Of a stretch of DNA of 35,811 bases, positions 15,376 to 24,332 are shown piece after piece. Within the stretch, counting starts at the first letter, position 1. Each line of letters opens with the position of its first letter. The position numbers and the translations under genes were made by a program. The notes under the pieces were generated by a model. It ran no database searches. It saw only the letters and a list, made by a program, of their open reading frames with translations, and had not been told where the DNA came from. Source of the DNA: Prevotella sp. (GTDB lineage: Bacteria; Bacteroidota; Bacteroidia; Bacteroidales; Bacteroidaceae); NCBI GenBank assembly GCA_017445845.1, contig JAFSRY010000084.1, positions 1 through 35,811 of the forward strand. The letters run 5' to 3'.

Positions 15376-17102
15376 TTGGGTTTCCTCTCCAATGCCCGAT
15401 AGTCAATCTTGCCACGGTCGGTGCGAGGCATCGTCGAGAGGACATGAACCTCGGAAGGAATCATATATGCCGGCAACTGACCTTGACACCAGCGGATGAC
15501 AGACTGACAGACCTCCGCCTCACCGACTCCAGCCGCCTTGGGAGAGACCACGACGTAGGCGATGGGCAGATTGATGCGTGTCGCGTCGGTTTTGCCTACA
15601 ACGCAACACTCTTCAATCTCCGGCATCTGCATGATGACACTCTCTATACGCTCGGGGAATATCTTCGACACCATTCCATTTTCGTCCTTCTGCATGATGA
15701 GCCGCTTCAGACGACCTGTAAGGAAAAGAAGCCCGTCCTCGTTCATATAGCCCACGTCGCCCGTATGAAGCCAGCGTGTGCCGTCGGCATCGGTCTTGAT
15801 GATGTCGGCCGTGGCCTCGGGGTTCTTATAGTAGCCCACCATGATGGTAGGACCGGAAAAACAAATCTCGCCTTCCTCGTTATACGACAGTTCCTCACCC
15901 GTCGTGACATCAACGATGCGGCAGTTGGTCTTCAGGAAAGGAATGCCCACGCTGCCCGGCACTTTTGCCCAAGGATAGGTGCCGACGACACCACTTGTAG
16001 ACTCCGTCATGCCGAGACCCATCATCAGGTTCAACCGGCCGCCACCGGCATGAAGGATGTCGTTGACAGCCTTCTCCGTTTCAACATCCATACTCTCGCC
16101 GCCACTGGCAATAGCCCGAAGGCTGGAAAAGGCATTCTTCCGAATCTTTGAGATATGGAAAAGGGCCTCCCAATAAGCGGGAATGGAATGGATAAAATTG
16201 ACCTTATAGCGATAGATGTATTCGGGCAGTTTGCTGGGGTCGTATTTCGGGATGAGCAATACACGGAAGCCATAGCAGAACGATTCCAATATCGTGACAA
16301 GGCTGTAGTTGATGAATGGCGGCAACTGAATCATCATGCAGTCTTGCCGCCGACAGCCGCGACCCTCTACCATCTGCCACATCTGACCGATAATGTTCAT
16401 GTTGGAATTGACAACGCCTTTCGGTCGACCCGTCGTCCCTCCGGTATGCGAGATAACAGCCCAGTCGTCATCGGCACGCTCCACACGTTGGGGAAGCGTC
16501 ACTCCCCTGCCCTGCTTCATGAATGTCCCCCACGTCATCACAAGAGAGTTTTCAGATACACGCTCCTTGCGGTTCTTCAGAGCGTATATCGAGCGAAGCA
16601 CGGGCTGAAGCGACTGCGCAGGTGATACTACCACGAGTTTCTCTACAGAGACCTTGTCAAGATGGTCACGCAGAAGAGCATAGGTTCCCGTAAAGACAAA
16701 AGCCAGTCGATTGGGCATTTCGTTCAGGTAGTTCAACGTTTCTTCGGCACTTGCCAACGGGTGAATCATGTTTGCCACAGCTCCCAAACGGTTCAGCGCA
16801 TACACCAGATAAACAACCTCGGGCACGCTGGGCATGGCTATTGTGACGATGTCGTTGCGCCTCACACCCAGTGCCAGCAGGCTCTGTGTGCAAAGGTCTA
16901 TCTGACGGAACACTTCGCCATAACGTATCGTGCGAGACAGATAATGACAGGCTATATCGTCAGGATACGAATGATTGTTCTCTACAAAATACTCATAGAG
17001 CGTGCAGGTGAACACTTCCGCCTTTACATGCGCTGCATCATAATATTTCAGCCAAGGCTGGTCGACTGACGGAAGCCCAACAAGGTTTGTCTCCCTACTC
17101 AT
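15363..17102 (-). CDS. Class I adenylate-forming enzyme (acyl-CoA synthetase / AMP-ligase family)
   Basis: The 579-residue cytosolic enzyme activates a carboxylate with ATP to an acyl-adenylate and usually passes it to CoA or a carrier. All core motifs are present: the P-loop SHTGGTTGRPKG (residues 218-229), GLGMTES (362-368), the ATP-binding HTGD (446-449), the hinge TGRLKRLIM (462-470), and the C-terminal catalytic lysine in RGKIDY (K565). The substrate is not evident; acyl-binding residues resemble long- or medium-chain acyl ligases more than acetyl-CoA synthetase only in overall layout. The ATG overlaps the stop of the upstream DUF4105 gene by four bases (ATGA), showing translational coupling. 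Standing between two Lnb-type proteins, it may supply or recycle acyl groups for an envelope acylation step; this is inference. Confidence 0.92.
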   Translation of the reverse strand: MSRETNLVGLPSVDQPWLKYYDAAHVKAEVFTCTLYEYFVENNHSYPDDIACHYLSRTIRYGEVFRQIDLCTQSLLALGVRRNDIVTIAMPSVPEVVYLVYALNRLGAVANMIHPLASAEETLNYLNEMPNRLAFVFTGTYALLRDHLDKVSVEKLVVVSPAQSLQPVLRSIYALKNRKERVSENSLVMTWGTFMKQGRGVTLPQRVERADDDWAVISHTGGTTGRPKGVVNSNMNIIGQMWQMVEGRGCRRQDCMMIQLPPFINYSLVTILESFCYGFRVLLIPKYDPSKLPEYIYRYKVNFIHSIPAYWEALFHISKIRKNAFSSLRAIASGGESMDVETEKAVNDILHAGGGRLNLMMGLGMTESTSGVVGTYPWAKVPGSVGIPFLKTNCRIVDVTTGEELSYNEEGEICFSGPTIMVGYYKNPEATADIIKTDADGTRWLHTGDVGYMNEDGLLFLTGRLKRLIMQKDENGMVSKIFPERIESVIMQMPEIEECCVVGKTDATRINLPIAYVVVSPKAAGVGEAEVCQSVIRWCQGQLPAYMIPSEVHVLSTMPRTDRGKIDYRALERKPKMKS

Positions 17103-18292
17103 CGTTTTGCAAAATAACGGTTAAGGCAGCGCAACAGCAAGGTGGCAAGCAACAGCTCATGCGGCCATTCAAACTGGCTCATGTGGACAATGTAGAACAA
17201 CATGAAGGCTATAAGGACAACCGAACAACCCAGCCACAACCGCGCCTCACCGCCTTTCTTCCGGCAATAAAGCCACAGCAACAGGGGTAACGGATTGAAA
17301 ACAAAAAAGAACCAGTTCCAAAAATAGCCGAACATACCGACACACGATGCATAGAGCATGTAAAACGCAAAGAGGTTATAGAAGGTGAACAGCACACCAT
17401 CGAACACGGCTCCCACGCGCTTCCAACGGAACACATGCTCGACCAACGTCACCACCACCGCCACTAAAAGCAGCAGGGCAAAGACGAAGACAGGAGTCCA
17501 TATAGAGGGTTCGATAAACAGCGTCTGTGGTGCCGACTCAAAAGGTTCACCTGACAAAGCCGGTCGCGAAGAACCTTCAATGCCAACTATCGTTGCCTCG
17601 GGCAACAGACGCGCCCACAACGAAGGACACAACACGAGTTCCAAGGGACAAGGGTCATCGGGCGGGATGGCTGAAAGCATCGTTATGCCGAAGAACTCTA
17701 TCCACGGTGCATCGGCAAACAAAACATGAAAGGCATCGCGAACACGCATGTCCAATGGAGAAAGACGGGGATAAACAAAATCCTCACGCTCCATCACCGA
17801 CTCTAAAGAATGATAGAGAGTTGAGGTACAATTATTATAAAGGAAATCGAATGGCAGCGTGGGCCCAAGCATCATCTTATTATCCATCAGTCGCCACAGC
17901 TCACGCTTTTCGTTAAGAGTCAGGTTGAGGGGATATTCTATTACACCTCGGCCGGTTTGCCGAAAGGTGTCCATATATTCATCGTAGGGCAAAGCCTCGA
18001 AGCCGCCTTTCATCTGACCAAAAAGCAGCAACAAGTTGAATTCAGGACCTGGGGGGACAATGGTGCTGTAGGAGAAACAAAAATCCAAGCCCTTCGAAGG
18101 ACACTGCAATCGCAGACCGCTATGTCCTAAGGCAAAAAATGCTTCCTCGCCAGGAGAGGACAATACGATACTGGCAATGACATAGTTACTGCTGTCTGGT
18201 TGTATTTCAATGGCATCCACCTCTTCGGCACTCATCATAGGAACAAATGCGAAGAGCAGAGCTATACTTGATAGAAGGAAACGACGCCTCAT
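17099..18292 (-). CDS. Membrane protein with Lnb-type N-terminal periplasmic domain (DUF4105), second copy
   Basis: The 397-residue protein starts at MRRRFLLSSIALLF (18292); an upstream in-frame ATG at 18310 would add six residues before the signal peptide. It has the same layout as 14104-15303: GHSGLRLQCPSKGLDF (H57), NLTLNEKRELWRLMD, LYNNCTST (C155), then four to five membrane helices, including a long hydrophobic stretch ending FNPLPLLLWLYC. Identity with the other copy is concentrated around the His and Cys motifs and in that stretch, so the two are diverged paralogues, not a recent duplication. It is the first gene of the three-gene operon and overlaps the ligase start by four bases. A lipoprotein-acylation role is suggested by the family name only. 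Confidence 0.8.
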   Translation of the reverse strand: MRRRFLLSSIALLFAFVPMMSAEEVDAIEIQPDSSNYVIASIVLSSPGEEAFFALGHSGLRLQCPSKGLDFCFSYSTIVPPGPEFNLLLLFGQMKGGFEALPYDEYMDTFRQTGRGVIEYPLNLTLNEKRELWRLMDNKMMLGPTLPFDFLYNNCTSTLYHSLESVMEREDFVYPRLSPLDMRVRDAFHVLFADAPWIEFFGITMLSAIPPDDPCPLELVLCPSLWARLLPEATIVGIEGSSRPALSGEPFESAPQTLFIEPSIWTPVFVFALLLLVAVVVTLVEHVFRWKRVGAVFDGVLFTFYNLFAFYMLYASCVGMFGYFWNWFFFVFNPLPLLLWLYCRKKGGEARLWLGCSVVLIAFMLFYIVHMSQFEWPHELLLATLLLRCLNRYFAKR

Positions 18293-18350
18293 GACGATTT
18301 CAAACTGCACAATTACTCAACTTCTATACTTCAGAAAGTTGAAAAAGATA

Positions 18351-18386
18351 AAAAAGCCCCTCTCTATCCCAAGAAAAGAGAGGGGG
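18351..18386 (-). terminator. Rho-independent terminator of the 18405-19175 gene
   Basis: On the minus strand CCCCTCTCT pairs with AGAGAGGGG (9 bp, plus-strand positions 18377-18385 and 18357-18365), followed by CTTTTTT. Confidence 0.85.
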
Positions 18387-18404
18387 ACTTTAGAAAACAA
18401 ATAG

Positions 18405-19175
18405 TTACTTCACAATGACCTTCTTGCCATCACGGATGATGAGGCCATTCTCGACCTTACCAACCTGCTGACCGGCAGCATTGTAAATCTTGCCATCGCT
18501 GACCGTGATCTTGTTGACGGCATTCACACCAGTGGCATTATGACCTTCATATTCAGGATCGAACTTAGGAAGTTCCTCACCGACACGACGGAAAATGACA
18601 TAAATCTTGGTGTCGGGCTCTTCGTTCCAGAGTGAAGGATCGGCGAAACAGTCGTCGCGAGTACGGGGATTACCATCGGAATCACCTGTCTGAGGACAGT
18701 CAACGTTGTTGACATTAACCATAGCATCTTCAGAACCTGGCCATTCAAACGACCACTGACGTGAGTTCTGATTCTCACCTGTAAATGTGGGGAATACATC
18801 GCTGACGCCATAGATACCATCCTCATAGACGGCTCCGGCATAGCATACCAGTTCCCAACCATCTTCAGGCTCTACTTTGATCTTAGCCTCGAAAGTACCA
18901 TTGGGGCTGGCGGGGTCTGCAGGCTTGTTGAAGCCCTGAACGTCGTCGCCATTACCATTCTCACCACCGACGTACTTCATGAAAGCGGAATCACCCCAGT
19001 CTTCCGACTGTTCGAACACATACTGTGCATCCTCGTCGTTCTTCGGGTTGATGTAAACAGAACCTGCACCGGTAGGTGTAGCATAAGCCTCAACATAGAG
19101 GTTCTTGAAGGGGGTCGTTGCACTTGCACTTGTTGCAAAAGCAGCTACTGCCATCAGAGTAAAGATTTTTTTCAT
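18405..19175 (-). CDS. Secreted protein of unknown function, paralogue of 12942-13685
   Basis: The 256-residue protein begins MKKIFTLMAVAAF with a signal peptide (cut near ATSASA/TTPF). The body is acidic (many Asp, Glu, Asn, Gly) and ends in NAVNKITVSDGKIYNAAGQQVG...GLIIRDGKKVIVK, a tail of the Prevotella Por-like kind. It shares block-wise similarity with the other paralogue from the mature N-terminus to the tail. No catalytic motif or lipobox is seen. It has its own TAATTTTG promoter and a strong terminator, so it is monocistronic. Together the two paralogues bracket the DUF4105/ligase operon, which could mean they pass through or depend on that system, but nothing in the sequence proves it. 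Confidence 0.82.
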   Translation of the reverse strand: MKKIFTLMAVAAFATSASATTPFKNLYVEAYATPTGAGSVYINPKNDEDAQYVFEQSEDWGDSAFMKYVGGENGNGDDVQGFNKPADPASPNGTFEAKIKVEPEDGWELVCYAGAVYEDGIYGVSDVFPTFTGENQNSRQWSFEWPGSEDAMVNVNNVDCPQTGDSDGNPRTRDDCFADPSLWNEEPDTKIYVIFRRVGEELPKFDPEYEGHNATGVNAVNKITVSDGKIYNAAGQQVGKVENGLIIRDGKKVIVK

Positions 19176-19234
19176 AGTCTTTTGTTTTAAAAGTTAATAT
19201 TAAGTGTGTAAAAATATTATAGGGATTACGGTTG

Positions 19235-19242
19235 CAAAATTA
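19235..19242 (-). promoter_or_regulatory. -7 promoter box of the 18405-19175 gene
   Basis: TAATTTTG on the minus strand, 59 bp before the ATG, fits TAnnTTTG and matches the box of the paralogous gene. No well-spaced -33 element is clear. Confidence 0.5.
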
Positions 19243-19337
19243 CATTATTTTTTTCATATCACTTGCAAAAAACGGACACAAAAATATAAAAATTGAACCA
19301 AAATGCTATATTTTTTGCTTTTTCGGGTTGATATTGC

Positions 19338-19372
19338 GCCCTGACGCAGTTTATTCACCCTGTCGTCAGGGC
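19338..19372 (-). terminator. Stem-loop after the SusC/SusD operon
   Basis: GCCCTGACG (19338-19346) pairs with CGTCAGGGC (19364-19372) around a 17-nt loop, about 50 bp past the SusC stop. No T tract follows on the minus strand, so it may stabilise the mRNA end instead of terminating. Confidence 0.45.
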
Positions 19373-19421
19373 AGCAATACCTTTCCCAAAGTTCAACATT
19401 TCATATCTAAAGCGTCAAGCC

Positions 19422-22400
19422 TCAGAAGCCCAGAGCCACACCGAAGTTGAGCACACGCTGATTCATGTAGGCATCACCGGCGGTATTGGTCGATATTTCC
19501 GGGTCTTGCTGATACTTGTCGTAGCTGGTCCATGTGAACAGGTTGTAAGCGTTCATATAGAGGCGGGCGGAGTCGAGGAACTTAGGCAGCACCTTCCGCG
19601 GCAGGTCGTAGCTGAGGTCGATGGTCTTCAGACGGATATACCAGGCGTCGACGAGCCAGAAGTCTGACATGTAGGCCTCGGCAGCATTGACGGTGGTGGG
19701 GTTCGACGTCAGGCGTGGGAAATTGATTTCTTCACCGTTCTCATAGCGCTCTTGGGTCCAACGCTGCAGGTGGAGCGGTTGGAACTGACTCTTAAAGGGT
19801 TCGATACCCGTACCGACGACAGAGAAGCTGTAGTTGAACGAACCTTGGAAGAGGACGCTCAACGTGAAACCCTTCCAACTGCCGCCGATGGTCCATCCAA
19901 GGGTGGTGTTAGGCAGGTTGGGCTTGCCGATGGCCTGCTTGTCGTAGTCGTCAATGACTCCGTCTTTGTTCAGGTCCTTATACTTCAGGTCACCGGCCTG
20001 CACAGGTGTCTCGCTGACAGGAACGGCGGGGGCACCCTCGGCACCGGCAGCAATGGCAGCAATCTCCTCGGGCGTATAGAAGCCGTCCCATGTATATCCG
20101 AAGGGCTGGTTGATGGGCCGTCCGGTCTTGGTGAGCCAGGGGAAGCGCTGCATGGCCTCCTGCTGGAAGAGGATGCGGTTCTGGGCATAGGAGAACACGA
20201 AGTTGGTGTTGAAACTCCAGTCGCCCCACGACTTACGATAGCCCACCTGTCCGTCGAAGCCTCGGTTCATGGTCTTTGCCACGTTGACGGGCGACGTGCC
20301 GATACCGATGAGCTGCGGGATGTCGCCGCGATAGACGAGCTGGTCGTAGCGGTGGTCGTAGAAGTAGTCGAAGGTGATGGACACGCTGTTCCATAGGTTC
20401 AGGTCGATACCGATGTCAAACTTACGCGCCTTTTCCCAGGTGACATTGTCGTTGCCGAGGGCACCTTCACGATAGCCCTGCCAGTTCATGGCACGGTCGC
20501 CAAAGTAATAGGTGTCGCCCACCTCGTAAATCTGGTTGTAGAGGTAGCGGTCGCCCATGGCCACGTCGGAACCGACGATACCGAACGAGGAGCGTATCTT
20601 CAGGTGGTCGACGCTCTTCTCGAAGAGATTGCGGAACCATTCCTCCTCGCTGATGACCCAACCGGCACCGATGGCGGGGAAGAGTCCGTAGCGGTGGCCT
20701 GCCGAGAAGCGGTCGGAGCCGTTGTAGGCTGCATTGAAGTCGACGAGGTACTTGTTCTTGTACTTATAGCCTAACTTCAAGGTCATACCCATGAACTTCT
20801 CAGGCACCTTCTGTCCGAAGTTCTCGTTGGTCGTGCTCTCGCGGTTGAAGAGCAGCATACCGCTGACGTCGTGGTCCTCGTTGAACACACGGGCGTAGTT
20901 GAGGAATGCCTGCAGGTTGAGGTCCTTACGGGCGGTATTGGTGCCTGCCGTGACGGCATAGGAACCGTTGGTGTAGACATGGTCGGGGTTGATGTTGTAG
21001 TAGCCGCCACCCTGTCCGTCGGAATTGAAGTGGTAGGTGGGGAACTCACTGCGCCACACAGAACGCCAGTTCTCGTCGATGGTGGAGTAAGCCACGCGGA
21101 TGTTGCTCGACAGTCCCTTGGTGATGAAGTCCATCTTCCAGTTGGCACTGTAGAGCAGGTTGTTGTCGTTGCGGCGTGTGCGGCTGTAGCCGGAGTTGGC
21201 GAGTTGCGCATTGAGCGTAGGCCGCCGTCCGGAAGTGTCGTAGAGATATGCCCACGAGCCGTCGGGGTTGATGACGGGCGAGGAGTAGGGGTGCATTTCC
21301 TCCCAACTGTATATCTGCCCTGTGGCGTTGAGTTTATAGGGCTCGTTGATGTTCATGAAGCGTGAGGTCACGTCGAGTCGCATCGTCAGGTTGTTGGTCA
21401 CCTGGAAGTCGATGTTCGAACGATAGTTGAAACGACGGTACAGATAGTTGGAGTTCACATCGGTGTTGGCCGAACCGAAGTCCTTCACCAGACCGTTCTG
21501 CATGAAGTAACCCACCGAGACGAAATACTTCAGACGGTCGGTACCGCCAGAGACATCGACATTGGCATTCGACTGTTGAGCCGTGCTCTTGAAGATTTCG
21601 TCATACCAGTTCACGTCGGGATGTCCATAGGGGTCGTCGCCGGTGCGGAAGTGTTCGAGGTCGGCATCGGTGAACATTGGCTGCATTCCGTCGTTGGCAT
21701 AGGCCTCGTTGACGAGCTGTGCCGTCTGATAGGAACCAAGGAAGTTGGGCGTGCGGACAGGCATCTGCAGACCGCTCTCCACACGGACATTGATGCGTGG
21801 ATGGCCGTCTTCACCACGACGTGTCTTGACGACAAGAACGCCGTTGGCACCCTTGATACCGTAGATGGCTGTCGTGGAGGCATCCTTCAGGATAGAGATA
21901 CTCTCGATTTCGTTGATGTTGATCTGTGAGAGCTGCTCGTAGGTATACTCCACGTCATCGACGATAATCAGCGGCTTGTTGCCGTCGCCATTGAGCGAGC
22001 TGACACCGCGGATGAAGAAGTCGGAGGCATCCTTACCGGGCTGTCCGGAGCGTTGCTGCGAGAAGAAACCCGGGAGTTTACCTGCCAGCGTATTCTGGAC
22101 ACTGCTGACGGGAACCTTCTGCAGTTCCTTACCGTTGATGGCAGAGACGGCACCGGTCAGGGTGATACGCTTCGCCTGGCCGTAGCCCACAACGACGACT
22201 TCGTCGAGGCCGTTGGCATCGGGCTGCAGCTGTACGTCGAGCGTTGCGCCGCGTACCACCATTTCGCGTTCTGCATATCCCACGTAGGAGAACAGCAGGT
22301 GTGTGCCGTTATTGGCAGCTATCGTGTAGCGACCGTCGATGTCGGTGACGGCGGCTGTCTGTGTGCCTTTCACTTTCACGGTCACGCCGATGAGCGGTTC

Positions 22401-22496
22401 GCCGTCGTCACTACCTGTCACGACGCCGCTTACGGTCTGTCCCATCATGAATGTGCATGTGCAAAGGCACATCAAAAGCAATAAATATCTTTTCAT
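19422..22496 (-). CDS. SusC-like TonB-dependent outer-membrane transporter
   Basis: This 1024-residue SusC/RagA family protein starts at MKRYLLLLMCLC (22496), with a signal peptide ending near MMGQ/TVSG. An N-terminal carboxypeptidase-regulatory-like domain (VSGVVTGSDDGEPLIGVTVKVKG, through YVGYAEREM) is followed by the canonical TonB-box-like LDEVVVVGYGQ. The plug domain (NTLAGKLPGFFSQQ, DASTTAIYGIKGANGVLVVKT) and a long beta-barrel end in an aromatic residue (FGVALGF). It would import glycan fragments across the outer membrane using TonB energy, normally capped by a SusD lipoprotein. It is the last gene of a six-gene operon and starts two bases after the stop of a SusD gene, the reverse of the usual SusC-then-SusD order. 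Confidence 0.96.
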   Translation of the reverse strand: MKRYLLLLMCLCTCTFMMGQTVSGVVTGSDDGEPLIGVTVKVKGTQTAAVTDIDGRYTIAANNGTHLLFSYVGYAEREMVVRGATLDVQLQPDANGLDEVVVVGYGQAKRITLTGAVSAINGKELQKVPVSSVQNTLAGKLPGFFSQQRSGQPGKDASDFFIRGVSSLNGDGNKPLIIVDDVEYTYEQLSQININEIESISILKDASTTAIYGIKGANGVLVVKTRRGEDGHPRINVRVESGLQMPVRTPNFLGSYQTAQLVNEAYANDGMQPMFTDADLEHFRTGDDPYGHPDVNWYDEIFKSTAQQSNANVDVSGGTDRLKYFVSVGYFMQNGLVKDFGSANTDVNSNYLYRRFNYRSNIDFQVTNNLTMRLDVTSRFMNINEPYKLNATGQIYSWEEMHPYSSPVINPDGSWAYLYDTSGRRPTLNAQLANSGYSRTRRNDNNLLYSANWKMDFITKGLSSNIRVAYSTIDENWRSVWRSEFPTYHFNSDGQGGGYYNINPDHVYTNGSYAVTAGTNTARKDLNLQAFLNYARVFNEDHDVSGMLLFNRESTTNENFGQKVPEKFMGMTLKLGYKYKNKYLVDFNAAYNGSDRFSAGHRYGLFPAIGAGWVISEEEWFRNLFEKSVDHLKIRSSFGIVGSDVAMGDRYLYNQIYEVGDTYYFGDRAMNWQGYREGALGNDNVTWEKARKFDIGIDLNLWNSVSITFDYFYDHRYDQLVYRGDIPQLIGIGTSPVNVAKTMNRGFDGQVGYRKSWGDWSFNTNFVFSYAQNRILFQQEAMQRFPWLTKTGRPINQPFGYTWDGFYTPEEIAAIAAGAEGAPAVPVSETPVQAGDLKYKDLNKDGVIDDYDKQAIGKPNLPNTTLGWTIGGSWKGFTLSVLFQGSFNYSFSVVGTGIEPFKSQFQPLHLQRWTQERYENGEEINFPRLTSNPTTVNAAEAYMSDFWLVDAWYIRLKTIDLSYDLPRKVLPKFLDSARLYMNAYNLFTWTSYDKYQQDPEISTNTAGDAYMNQRVLNFGVALGF

Positions 22497-22498
22497 AG

Positions 22499-24328
22499 TT
22501 ATTCGTTCCAATTAGGGTTTTGCACCATGTTACTGTTCTTGTTTACTTCCGTATAGGGGATAGGATAGAGATACATCTTGTCGGTCCAGTTGACAGTGAG
22601 GATGTCGATGGGGGTATAGGCGGTCTGGGTAGTACCCTTCACAACCTGCATACCCTGCAGGGGCTGCTGGAAGATGGTCTCTGCCTCGCGCCAGCGACGG
22701 ATGTCGAAGAAGCGATGCTCCTCGAAGGCCAGTTCGCAGCGGCGCTCGTTGTGGATGACCTCACGCATCTGCTCACGCGTCATCGTCGGGTCGAGTCCAT
22801 AGCGCTTGTCGGCACCGGGCTCTATGCCTGCACGGTGGCGGATAGGAATGAGGACGTTGATGATGTTGTCCATATAGGCATCACGCTGGTCGCTCTCGTT
22901 GGCAGCCTCAGCATAGTTCAGCAACACTTCGGCAAAGCGGAAGTAAATCCACAGCTCGGTATGGTTGGCATACTCGGCACTGGTGCTGAAGTTGTTCATG
23001 AACTTACACAGATAATAGCTGGTCTGGTTGTAACGGCCGGAACCCGAGGGATTATTAGTGCCGCCCTGATAGGTGTCGAGCTGGGTGTTGAGCCAGGGAG
23101 AGCCCTGATGCAGCACGGTGTATTCCAGACGTCCGTCGCGATTGTCGTAGGGGTGTTGCGGGTCGTAGGCGTACTTACTCTCTCCGCGTGGCTTGCCGTC
23201 CTTCATGACGAAGGCATCGACCAGGTTCTGCGTGGGGTTGGTACGTCCGTTGCCGAGTTTGTTGCCGGTGAAGCCGAGCGGGCCGTTGCTGCGTTCTACG
23301 GATGTTCCGCTGCCGTTGTTGCGGAAGAAGATGTTCTCACGGGTTTCTGTGGAGAAATAGTTGGAGAACACTTTCCAATAGTCAGCAATGAGCTGGAACT
23401 TGCTACGGTTCATTGACGTACGGGTGCTCAGCACGCCATACTTGTCGATGAACTGCCATGCTACCTCGGCAGCCTTGTCCCAGCGCTTCGGGTCGTAGTC
23501 GGTATAGCCCACATAGGGATTACCCTGCTGCAGCGTCTTGCCATTAAAGAGCGGACTAGCAGCATAGAGCAGTACGCGGGCCTTGAAGGCGATGCAGGCC
23601 TGCTTCGTGGGAGCATGTGCAAACGCCGTGGCGTCGCGCATGGGCAGCGAGCGCAGGGAGTCCTGGATGTCGTCGAGTTCGCTGATGATGTAGTTCACAC
23701 ACTCTTCGAAGGTGTTGCGTGGCAGCTCCAGATTGTCGTTGATGTCAAAAACCTTGTCACCGAGAAGGGGTACTCCGCCATAGCGTTCCAACAGATTGAA
23801 GTAGAAGAAGGCACGCAGGAAACGGGCCTCAGCCTTGTAGGAGGAACCTAACGGACGTTCTTCACCGACGACGGCATTGCCTTCACTGTCGGTATATTCC
23901 TTCGAGTTAATATAGGTTGTATTAAAAGGTACGCGTTCTATATTATTAATAAAGATGTTGCACTTGCGGATGGCTGCATACCAGGTGCCCCAGTTCATGT
24001 CTGACGACACTTGGTTGCTGGCTGTATAACGGCCAGACTGTAGGCGCGCCACGTCGGGGTCGGCATCCATATAGAGCGACACGGCGTCGTCGGTGGCAGC
24101 GTCGAGGAAGTCACTGCCCACGCGGTTGTAGCCGTTGGGCAACGATGAATAGATGTTGTTCAGGAAGCGCACTGCCTGCACGCCGGCCGAGTCGGTCTCT
24201 GAGAAGACATACTCTATGGTATACTGGTCTACCGGCACACTCTCATAATCGTCGGTGCAGGCCGTTGTGAAGGCGAAGAGTACACCGAGAAGGAGGATGG
24301 TATTCTTAATTGATTTCATACTGCGCAT
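22499..24328 (-). CDS. SusD-like surface glycan-binding lipoprotein
   Basis: This 609-residue RagB/SusD family protein may start at ATG 24328 (MRSMKSIKN) or 24319 (MKSIKN). A lipoprotein signal ends in AFTTAC, with acylation at that cysteine. Typical SusD features are NIYSSLPNGY near the N-terminus, RKCNIFINNIERV, KAEARFLRAFFYFNLLERYGGVPL with its TPR helices, FAEVLLNYAEAANE, RHRAGI, and the C-terminal RRCELAFEEHRFFDIRRWREAE. It sits on the outside of the outer membrane as lid over a SusC barrel and binds glycan. It begins four bases after the stop of the upstream SusC (24333-27431), which is its most likely partner, and is followed by another SusC. Confidence 0.96.
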   Translation of the reverse strand: MRSMKSIKNTILLLGVLFAFTTACTDDYESVPVDQYTIEYVFSETDSAGVQAVRFLNNIYSSLPNGYNRVGSDFLDAATDDAVSLYMDADPDVARLQSGRYTASNQVSSDMNWGTWYAAIRKCNIFINNIERVPFNTTYINSKEYTDSEGNAVVGEERPLGSSYKAEARFLRAFFYFNLLERYGGVPLLGDKVFDINDNLELPRNTFEECVNYIISELDDIQDSLRSLPMRDATAFAHAPTKQACIAFKARVLLYAASPLFNGKTLQQGNPYVGYTDYDPKRWDKAAEVAWQFIDKYGVLSTRTSMNRSKFQLIADYWKVFSNYFSTETRENIFFRNNGSGTSVERSNGPLGFTGNKLGNGRTNPTQNLVDAFVMKDGKPRGESKYAYDPQHPYDNRDGRLEYTVLHQGSPWLNTQLDTYQGGTNNPSGSGRYNQTSYYLCKFMNNFSTSAEYANHTELWIYFRFAEVLLNYAEAANESDQRDAYMDNIINVLIPIRHRAGIEPGADKRYGLDPTMTREQMREVIHNERRCELAFEEHRFFDIRRWREAETIFQQPLQGMQVVKGTTQTAYTPIDILTVNWTDKMYLYPIPYTEVNKNSNMVQNPNWNE

Positions 24329-24332
24329 GGTT

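Noticed and set aside
22520-23416. 298-codon plus-strand ORF inside the second SusD gene
   Set aside because: Shadow frame; the minus strand encodes a full SusD with conserved motifs.
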